A stretch of DNA of 10,949 nucleotides, from NCBI GenBank assembly GCA_964610775.1, contig CAZSZC010000021.1, positions 1 through 10,949 of the forward strand. The letters run 5' to 3'. This DNA comes from CAZPWF01 sp964610775 (GTDB lineage: Bacteria > Patescibacteriota > Saccharimonadia > Saccharimonadales > JACQNP01). A model generated the notes under the pieces. That model did no database searches. It was not told where the DNA came from and worked only from the letters and a program-made list of their open reading frames with translations. The position numbers were made by a program, and so were the translations under genes. Below are positions 6,177-10,949 of this stretch, piece after piece; positions within the stretch are counted from its first letter, which is position 1, and every line of letters begins with the position of its first letter.

Positions 6177-6494
6177 ATGGGCAACAAAAAGATTAAGCCG
6201 AAATCAAAACAGAGAGACAAAAGAATAAACAAGCGAACAAAAAAACTATTTGGTTTTTGGATATATTTCTTTGCTATTACAACTCCGTTATTTGAACTTA
6301 CGCAAGCGATTCATATTTATCAGCACAAGAGTTCCGCAGATGTATCTATATATACTTGGCTTTACTTTATTATTTCTAATTTAGTGTGGCTAGCATACGG
6401 ATTCTACTACAAATTGAGACCGATTGTTCTTATGTATTCACTTTACACTCTAATGGAAGTTATTGTAGTTGTGATGATTCTAATTTATAGATAA
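6177..6494 (+). CDS. SemiSWEET-like (MtN3/PQ-loop) three-helix membrane protein with a basic N-terminal tail
   Basis: Bacterial SemiSWEETs are three-helix bundles that pair to carry small sugars. In this 105-residue protein helix 1 is at about 24-45, helix 2 at about 60-78 and helix 3 at about 82-103. The TTPLFELTQ stretch replaces the usual PQ-type kink motif. A KSSADVS loop then precedes TW at 60-61, and a SNLVWLAYG motif at 67-75 supplies the conserved Asn, Trp and YG of the family. The first 23 residues contain 12 Lys or Arg, an extension not usual for this family. No ribosome-binding site is evident; the start is 2 bp after the DUF1361 stop, so translation is probably coupled. The transported substrate, and whether it is a transporter at all, are not known. 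Confidence 0.65.
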   Translation: MGNKKIKPKSKQRDKRINKRTKKLFGFWIYFFAITTPLFELTQAIHIYQHKSSADVSIYTWLYFIISNLVWLAYGFYYKLRPIVLMYSLYTLMEVIVVVMILIYR

Positions 6495-6498
6495 CCTC

Positions 6499-6507
6499 TG
6501 TTATACT
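6499..6507 (+). promoter_or_regulatory. Extended -10 promoter (TGn-TATACT) of argS, predicted leaderless
   Basis: TGTTATACT fits the extended -10 pattern TGn followed by TATACT, which can work without a -35. The box ends 10 nt before the ATG at 6518, so the transcript would carry only about 3-4 nt before the start codon. There is no Shine-Dalgarno sequence in between. Confidence 0.55.
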
Positions 6508-6517
6508 TACATCTGTT

Positions 6518-8182
6518 ATGGAGCAGTTGAGACTTAAGATTCAGGCATTTGTTAAAGAATTGTATTCAACGGACGAGGTGGTTGAATTTACTCGCCCTGA
6601 TGAACAATTCGGTGATTTTGCGACCAATATTGCTATGAAGTTGGCAAAAAATCTTGGAAAAAATCCACGAGAAATTGCCGAGGAAATATCAGTCAAAATC
6701 AGGGATGAACTAACTACTGAGTTAGCCGATGTTTCTGTTGCTGGACCAGGATTTTTGAATCTAACACTAAGCGATGAAGCACTGATCAAATTATTAGACG
6801 AAAATATCTCGCAAGTGTATGCCGGTAAACAGATTGTTGCTGAATATTCTGACCCAAATCCGTTTAAAGTACTTCACGCTGGGCATTTGTATACCAGTAT
6901 TGTTGGTGATTCTATCGCTAACTTGCTAGAGGCTGCCGGTGGCGATGTGCATAGAGTAAACTTTGGTGGTGACGTCGGTCTACATGTTGGTAGAACTATG
7001 TGGGCAATTTTGAAACTTCTTGGCGGAGAGAACCCAGAAAAACTTGTAGAAATTGAGGAAGCTAAGCGGTCGGAATGGATGGCTAGTTGTTATATCGAGG
7101 GCACGAATGCTTACGAAGATAGTGAAGATGCTAAAGCCATAATCATCGAATTGAATAAACGTGTTTACCAACTACACAGAGACAACGACCATGCATCGAC
7201 ATTTGCACAAATATATTGGACTTGTCGACAATGGAGTTACGACTATTTCGCAAAATTCTATGAGCGCATTGGTACAAACTTCGAGAAGTATTATCCAGAG
7301 AGTGAAGTGGCTGAGCTAGGGCTCAAAACAGTAAGAGAACAGCTTGAAAAGGGTGTGTATCAAGAAAGCGATGGTGCAATTATCTTTGATGGTGAAAAAT
7401 ACGGTCTACACACCAGAGTATTTATTAACTCGGAAGGCTTACCAACGTATGAAGCCAAGGATGTAGGTTTGATAATGCACAAATTCAATGATTATCATTT
7501 CGATAAATCAGTGGTCATTACTGGTAATGAACAAGAACAATACATGGCTGTTGTACTGAAGAGTCTGGAGCAATTCAAGCCAGAACTAGTTAAGGCAACG
7601 TCACATCTTACCCACGGCATAGTGAAGCTTGCTGGTGGTGTGAAGATGAGTAGTCGCAAGGGAAATATACTTAGGGCCGTTGACGTGCTTGATGTGGCGA
7701 GTGAAGCAAATAAAAATGCCACTGGTAGTGATGACCAGTCTGTAGTTATTGGTGCAGTGAAGTACGCTTTTCTAAAAGTTAGAACAGGCGGTGATATTAT
7801 TTACGATCCAGATGAATCGGTCAGCCTACTTGGTAACTCTGGTCCATACTTACAATACGCACATGCTCGAGCTAGGAGTATTCTCAGCAAGGCGAAATTA
7901 AATGAGGTAGCTTTGGAGGAACTAGAATCTGACGAACGAAGTTTAGTTCGAAAAATTGGTGAATACACAGATGTGGTAGATAAGGCGGTCATAGATTTGA
8001 TGCCACATCTTGTTTGTACGTATTTATATGAATTAGCTCAGGTTTTCAATCGTTTTTATGAAAAGAACAGAGTTATTGGCGACGAGAGAGAAGCCTTAAG
8101 AGTTCAATTAGTGAGTCTTTATGCCGATAGACTGAAAGAAGGTCTTGGTTTGTTGGGAATAACTGCTCCAGACAGGATGTAA
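6518..8182 (+). CDS. argS: Arginyl-tRNA synthetase
   Basis: Class I synthetase that charges tRNA-Arg. The 554-residue protein has the N-terminal additional domain (FGDFATNIAM at 31-40 and PGFLNL at 77-82). The catalytic Rossmann fold carries SDPNPFKVLHAGH at about 111-123, where HAGH is the HIGH box. The GGDVG stretch near 150-154 stands where many enzymes have GDWG. The KMSSRKGN loop is at 376-383. An all-helical DALR-type anticodon-binding domain occupies roughly the last 120 residues, ending with the conserved LGITAPDRM. All parts are present and length is normal. The start is supported by an extended -10 box 10 nt upstream and by the absence of any other usable start. The AlkD-like gene begins immediately after its stop codon, so the two form a transcription unit. 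Confidence 0.96.
   Translation: MEQLRLKIQAFVKELYSTDEVVEFTRPDEQFGDFATNIAMKLAKNLGKNPREIAEEISVKIRDELTTELADVSVAGPGFLNLTLSDEALIKLLDENISQVYAGKQIVAEYSDPNPFKVLHAGHLYTSIVGDSIANLLEAAGGDVHRVNFGGDVGLHVGRTMWAILKLLGGENPEKLVEIEEAKRSEWMASCYIEGTNAYEDSEDAKAIIIELNKRVYQLHRDNDHASTFAQIYWTCRQWSYDYFAKFYERIGTNFEKYYPESEVAELGLKTVREQLEKGVYQESDGAIIFDGEKYGLHTRVFINSEGLPTYEAKDVGLIMHKFNDYHFDKSVVITGNEQEQYMAVVLKSLEQFKPELVKATSHLTHGIVKLAGGVKMSSRKGNILRAVDVLDVASEANKNATGSDDQSVVIGAVKYAFLKVRTGGDIIYDPDESVSLLGNSGPYLQYAHARARSILSKAKLNEVALEELESDERSLVRKIGEYTDVVDKAVIDLMPHLVCTYLYELAQVFNRFYEKNRVIGDEREALRVQLVSLYADRLKEGLGLLGITAPDRM
8174..8177 (+). promoter_or_regulatory. Shine-Dalgarno sequence for the AlkD-like gene
   Basis: AGGA inside the last codons of argS lies 5 nt before the GTG at 8183, which directly abuts the argS stop codon. 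It supports the GTG start and coupled translation. Confidence 0.55.
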
Positions 8183-8896
8183 GTGGCCGAAGTAGTACTT
8201 GCAGCCCTAAAAGAATTGGCCGATCCAGAGCGGGCCAAGAACAGTGCGTGGTTTTTTAAGACTGGTCCTGGTCAATACGGGGAGGGCGATCGGTTTTTAG
8301 GTGTGACTGTGCCACAACAACGCAAGATCGCCAAAAGTCTATACAAACAGCTTACTCTAGAAGACGTACTTGATTCATTACATAGTCCATGGCACGAGGA
8401 GCGCTTAACAGCCGTGTTTATTTTGGTACTCAAATATCAGAAAGGTGATCAAGTCGATAAAGACCGAGTAGCAGATTTATACCTTGAAAACGCACGATAT
8501 GTAAATAATTGGGATCTTGTAGATAGTAGTGCTGGCTATATTCTGGGTGATTGGCTTGAAAATAACCCGTACAAAATGAAAGTACTAACAAAGTTGGCAA
8601 AATCGGAAAATCTTTGGGAGCGTCGGATTGCTATGATGAGTTGCTTTGATTACATAGTGAAAGGTAGCTCCAAAGAGGCATTTAAGATAATCGAAATTCT
8701 TAAAAACGATACTCATGACCTGATCCAAAAAGCAGTCGGTTGGATGTTACGAGAAATCGGAAAACGAGTAAGCGAAAAAGATTTGACTGATTTTCTGGAT
8801 AATAATGCTGCAACCATACCTAGAACTGAGCTGAGATATGCAATCGAACGCCTTCCCGAACTCCAACGCAAATACTACTTGAACGCAAAAAATTAA
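8183..8896 (+). CDS. AlkD-type DNA alkylation repair glycosylase (HEAT-like repeat)
   Basis: AlkD enzymes release positively charged alkylated bases such as 7-methylguanine and 3-methyladenine from DNA without flipping the base. The 237-residue protein is all helical and keeps the signature NNWDLVDSSA at 108-117. Trp110 and Asp114 correspond to Trp109 and catalytic Asp113 of Bacillus cereus AlkD, and Trp187 in the QKAVGWMLRE stretch corresponds to its third catalytic residue. Length is normal. The GTG start follows the argS stop with no gap and has an AGGA site 5 nt upstream. The stop codon overlaps that of the oppositely oriented unknown gene within a shared TTAA, so no terminator separates them. 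Confidence 0.9.
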   Translation: MAEVVLAALKELADPERAKNSAWFFKTGPGQYGEGDRFLGVTVPQQRKIAKSLYKQLTLEDVLDSLHSPWHEERLTAVFILVLKYQKGDQVDKDRVADLYLENARYVNNWDLVDSSAGYILGDWLENNPYKMKVLTKLAKSENLWERRIAMMSCFDYIVKGSSKEAFKIIEILKNDTHDLIQKAVGWMLREIGKRVSEKDLTDFLDNNAATIPRTELRYAIERLPELQRKYYLNAKN

Positions 8897-9375
8897 CTTG
8901 AACGCTCTCGGATTATTGTTACGCTCTCAGCTTGGCGATCATTAAATCCATCGTCTATAACTGGGCTGTTGCAAACTATTGCTGTTATTTTTCGACCAGC
9001 CTTTTCCGATTGCATCGTTAAGGGGCCGTCGCAGTGATCTATTGATGCTTCACAGTCTGCTTTGATTGAATCTCTTAACTCTTCATTCTGTTCAATTAGT
9101 CTCGCAATATATTGTCTATAACTTAGAATGGCATCATCAGAAGTAATTATCTCTTCACCAGTTAAGTAATTTCTAGGGCGTTGATCAGTAATATTGGTAG
9201 TTAATTGAACTATAGCAAGTAATTTATCCTTACGATCATCTATGGTTGGATCAAGTGCGCGCTGAGCTGACATCATGAGGTCTTCATTTATTGAGTCCAT
9301 AAGCTTTAATATGTCCTGAATTTGAGGACATTCTGCACACTTTCCTAGTTCAAAATCCCATCCAGTATTTTCCAT
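8893..9375 (-). CDS. Unrecognised 160-residue cysteine-containing protein
   Basis: I do not recognise this protein. It has no signal peptide or membrane helix. A CAEC pair sits at 13-16, followed by a mostly helical and acidic middle (about 18-107), then three more cysteines at 108, 115 and 135 in a probable beta-rich tail. The tail includes HCDGPLT and an ITAIVC strand. Five cysteines with a CxxC could bind a metal or form disulfides, but the spacing matches no motif I know. It lies 9 bp downstream of the plsC-like stop, so it is likely in the same transcript. The only Shine-Dalgarno candidate (AAGGA) is 14 nt before the ATG, unusually far. An in-frame stop just upstream rules out a longer form. 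The 3' end overlaps the AlkD-like gene by 4 nt. Confidence 0.68.
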   Translation of the reverse strand: MENTGWDFELGKCAECPQIQDILKLMDSINEDLMMSAQRALDPTIDDRKDKLLAIVQLTTNITDQRPRNYLTGEEIITSDDAILSYRQYIARLIEQNEELRDSIKADCEASIDHCDGPLTMQSEKAGRKITAIVCNSPVIDDGFNDRQAESVTIIRERSS

Positions 9376-9384
9376 ATCAATTAA

Positions 9385-10095
9385 TCATTTCCTTAAATTG
9401 CCACGATGGCTTGTGAGAGACTTGTCGCTCCATTGATTAGCAGCATCAAATAATTCCTGCATTCGGGCATGTAGGATTTGCTTTACAAATTTTGCCTGGG
9501 ACACCAATTCTTTGCGGTTATTGGCTGGCTCTACAAAGATTGGTTCGCCGAAGATAGCCTTAAATGGTTTTCGCTCTCCTTTTTCGGTTCCTGCGATCCC
9601 GACCGGAACAACGCTTGCTCCGGATTCCGAAGCCAGAATAGGGACACCCACTAAATGCTGAACGTTGATGCTTGGACCTGTTCTCCGAGTTGCTTCTGGA
9701 AAAACACCAATAACCCCATCATGTATCAATAAGAAATCAATGTGTTTTTTAGTCTCTTCTGGAGTTTTGTTTTGATTGGAACGGTCTACTTTGAATCCAC
9801 CACCCCATTCAATTAATTTTCCCAGACCTGGTACCTTCCAAAGTTCTGACTTGGCCATAAAATGAACATGAGTGTCAGCAGCCTCTAGTGCGGCCTGTGC
9901 AACAATAGGGGTATCAAGCATCGATCGATGATTTGGGGCAATAATTACCGGTCCTGATAGTTCGGTCAAAATTTCTGCGCCACGATGCTCCAAGCCTCCA
10001 TACATAGATAGCAGGGGCCCCATGCCCACCTTCATTGTGAAGTTGTAATATCGAGGATGCGGTCCTGGTAAATGTGATTGGGTAGATTCGGGCAT
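9385..10095 (-). CDS. PlsC-like 1-acyl-sn-glycerol-3-phosphate acyltransferase
   Basis: Predicted to acylate lysophosphatidic acid, or a related lysolipid, to phosphatidic acid at the membrane surface. The 236-residue protein has the four acyltransferase blocks in order: NHRSMLD at 55-61 (catalytic His56 and Asp61), GGGFKVDR at about 98-105, FPEATRR at 132-138 and VPVGIAGT at 163-170. The third block has Ala135 where FPEGTR is usual. No clear membrane helix is present, so it would be peripheral. An AGGA site lies 7 nt before the ATG. The unknown 160-residue gene follows after 9 bp. With the CarS-like and CDP-alcohol transferase genes 6 kb away it supplies another step of phospholipid synthesis. 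The family call is secure; the natural acceptor is inferred. Confidence 0.9.
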   Translation of the reverse strand: MPESTQSHLPGPHPRYYNFTMKVGMGPLLSMYGGLEHRGAEILTELSGPVIIAPNHRSMLDTPIVAQAALEAADTHVHFMAKSELWKVPGLGKLIEWGGGFKVDRSNQNKTPEETKKHIDFLLIHDGVIGVFPEATRRTGPSINVQHLVGVPILASESGASVVPVGIAGTEKGERKPFKAIFGEPIFVEPANNRKELVSQAKFVKQILHARMQELFDAANQWSDKSLTSHRGNLRK

Positions 10096-10102
10096 AGCGA
10101 TA

Positions 10103-10106
10103 TCCT
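10103..10106 (-). promoter_or_regulatory. Shine-Dalgarno sequence of the PlsC-like gene
   Basis: On the minus strand AGGA lies 7 nt before the ATG at 10095, supporting that start. I could not identify a convincing -10/-35 pair for this gene in the 102-bp divergent gap. Confidence 0.5.
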
Positions 10107-10154
10107 ATCATTACCGATACTAGATAAACAAAAGCGTAAGTACTGCAAATCTCA

Positions 10155-10183
10155 TTGCCAGTTAACCTCGGCTGAGGTTTAAT
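10155..10183 (+). promoter_or_regulatory. Promoter of the photolyase-family gene
   Basis: TTGCCA (10155-10160) and TTTAAT (10178-10183) each match the sigma-70-type consensus at five of six bases and are separated by exactly 17 bp. Transcription would start near 10190, about 8 nt before the ATG at 10198, leaving no room for a Shine-Dalgarno sequence. The spacer contains an inverted repeat. Confidence 0.6.
10164..10179. repeat. Inverted repeat in the promoter spacer, operator-like
   Basis: AACCTC and GAGGTT flank a 4-bp centre (GGCT), giving a 6-bp perfect dyad. It sits between the -35 and -10 boxes of the photolyase-family promoter and touches the -10. A repressor or spacer-bending activator site is the simplest reading. 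It is not followed by a T-run, so a terminator is unlikely. Confidence 0.5.
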
Positions 10184-10197
10184 TAACATAAGTATTT

Positions 10198-10949
10198 ATG
10201 AAATCTGCACTGATCTTATATCCTCATCAGTTATTCCCACTGGAACAAATTCCAGGAGTTGATGCTGTGCTTTTGGTTGAAGACCCCTTGTTCTTTGGCA
10301 TAGACCGCCAGCAACCAGTAAAACTACATAAACAAAAACTGATATTGCATCGGGCCAGCATGCGTCGTTATGTAGAGGAAGTGCTTTGGCCTGCAGGTCT
10401 AGAGGTAGAGTATGTTGAGCTTGATGGACTAATGACAAGCGAGGATATTTTTGATCGAGCCAAGAAGTTCGACCAACTTTATGTATTCGATACTATTGAC
10501 GACGTACTGACAAAGAGACTACTCGAAGCCAGGCGCGCCAACAACAGTATTTCTTCATTTGAGTTTCTCAGTAGCCCTAATTTTTACCTAAAGAACCAAG
10601 AGATACAGTCGTACTTTGATGAAGATAACAAACATTCCTTTGAAGATTTTTACCAGTGGCAGAGAGAGCGATTCAATGTACTTATTGGAGAAGATTACAA
10701 ACCCGTAGGTGGGGCATGGACTTTGGAGCAAAAACCTCAAAAACTAGAAGTCGATACTCAGCTACCAAGTTTTGCAGTTTATGGCAGCAATAAGTTTGTA
10801 GAGGAGGCTGTCGGTTATGTAGAAAAGCATTTCCCCGAAAACCCCGGCACAACTGACTTTATTTGGCCAACAAATCATCAAGAGGCGCAATTATGGCTAG
10901 ATAGTTTCATAGAACACAGGCTCGAGAACTACGCTAAATTCCAGATTGC
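10198..10949 (+). CDS. Cryptochrome/photolyase-family protein (COG3046, FeS-BCP/PhrB-like), 5' part
   Basis: An open frame of 250 codons runs to the end of the window with no stop. The N-terminal alpha/beta domain begins ALILYPHQL, the form seen in the deoxyribodipyrimidine photolyase-related group. It continues with HKQKLILHRASMRRY near residues 44-58, like the conserved HKxK...AMRxF segment of that group. KPVGGAW at 168-174 corresponds to the PVGGxW motif before the helical FAD domain. Known members are (6-4) photolyases or CryB-type photoreceptors that bind FAD and a 4Fe-4S cluster. The cluster cysteines and most of the FAD site would be in the missing C-terminal half, so repair versus signalling cannot be judged. 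The family is usually about 500 residues, so roughly half is present. It is divergent from the plsC-like gene and has its own promoter with an operator-like repeat. Confidence 0.8.
   Translation, partial: MKSALILYPHQLFPLEQIPGVDAVLLVEDPLFFGIDRQQPVKLHKQKLILHRASMRRYVEEVLWPAGLEVEYVELDGLMTSEDIFDRAKKFDQLYVFDTIDDVLTKRLLEARRANNSISSFEFLSSPNFYLKNQEIQSYFDEDNKHSFEDFYQWQRERFNVLIGEDYKPVGGAWTLEQKPQKLEVDTQLPSFAVYGSNKFVEEAVGYVEKHFPENPGTTDFIWPTNHQEAQLWLDSFIEHRLENYAKFQI

Noticed and set aside
6541..6789. Minus-strand frame within argS
   Set aside because: It is serine-rich shadow translation opposite the conserved N-terminal domain of arginyl-tRNA synthetase.
10164..10179. Intrinsic terminator
   Set aside because: The dyad has a 6-bp stem, no gene ends just before it on either strand, and no T-run follows; it lies inside a promoter between divergent genes.
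9914..10189. Minus-strand frame overlapping the N-terminal part of the PlsC-like gene
   Set aside because: It is out of frame with the conserved NHRSMLD-containing sequence and shows no family features.
10196..10438. Minus-strand frame opposite the photolyase-family gene
   Set aside because: The plus-strand frame is open for 250 codons, has photolyase-family motifs and a good promoter; the antisense frame has neither.

Overview
The window looks like a stretch of a small, gene-dense genome of the Candidate Phyla Radiation (Patescibacteria), most likely Saccharibacteria (TM7). The reasons are the mix of genes (a CarS/DUF46-type CDP-lipid synthase beside a bacterial PlsC and alanine racemase, DUF1361 and SemiSWEET-like membrane proteins, a bifunctional phosphoglucose/phosphomannose isomerase), the moderately AT-rich composition, many overlapping genes and very short intergenic gaps. 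The phylum is inferred from gene content; there is no marker rRNA here. TGA is used as a normal stop (ends of the PHP and PlsC genes) and no gene needs TGA read-through, which argues against the recoded Gracilibacteria/Absconditabacteria.

Layout. Positions 104-2457 (+): the sugar isomerase, a mycothiol-maleylpyruvate-isomerase-like (TIGR03086/DinB) protein and a PIG-L deacetylase, the last two overlapping by 8 bp. Positions 2450-5443 (-), in transcription order: alanine racemase, CDP-alcohol phosphatidyltransferase, PHP phosphoesterase and CarS-like CDP-lipid synthase. The last three overlap by 1 and 4 nt and look like a phospholipid-headgroup operon. Positions 5488-8896 (+): DUF1361 membrane protein, a SemiSWEET-like protein, arginyl-tRNA synthetase and an AlkD-type DNA glycosylase. 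Positions 8893-10095 (-): PlsC-like acyltransferase followed by an unrecognised 160-residue protein. From 10198 (+): the first 250 codons of a cryptochrome/photolyase-family gene that runs off the window. No gap exceeds about 100 bp, and there are no tRNA or rRNA genes, CRISPR arrays, insertion sequences or convincing intrinsic terminators.

How the parts fit. PlsC would make phosphatidic acid, the CarS-like enzyme would activate a lipid with CTP, the CDP-alcohol transferase would attach a phosphorylated polyol, and the PHP protein could remove the leftover phosphate. That gives a near-complete, phylogenetically mixed route to an anionic phospholipid in 10 kb. Alanine racemase supplies D-alanine for peptidoglycan. 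AlkD and the photolyase homologue are DNA-damage functions.

The control signals are the less ordinary part. Several genes have a TATACT or TATAAT box only 7-12 nt before the start codon and no Shine-Dalgarno sequence, which predicts leaderless mRNAs. The alanine racemase/DUF1361 divergent gap is only 44 bp and contains two opposed -10 boxes and a 14-bp perfect palindrome. The photolyase homologue has a good -35/-10 pair with an inverted repeat in its 17-bp spacer, which looks like an operator.
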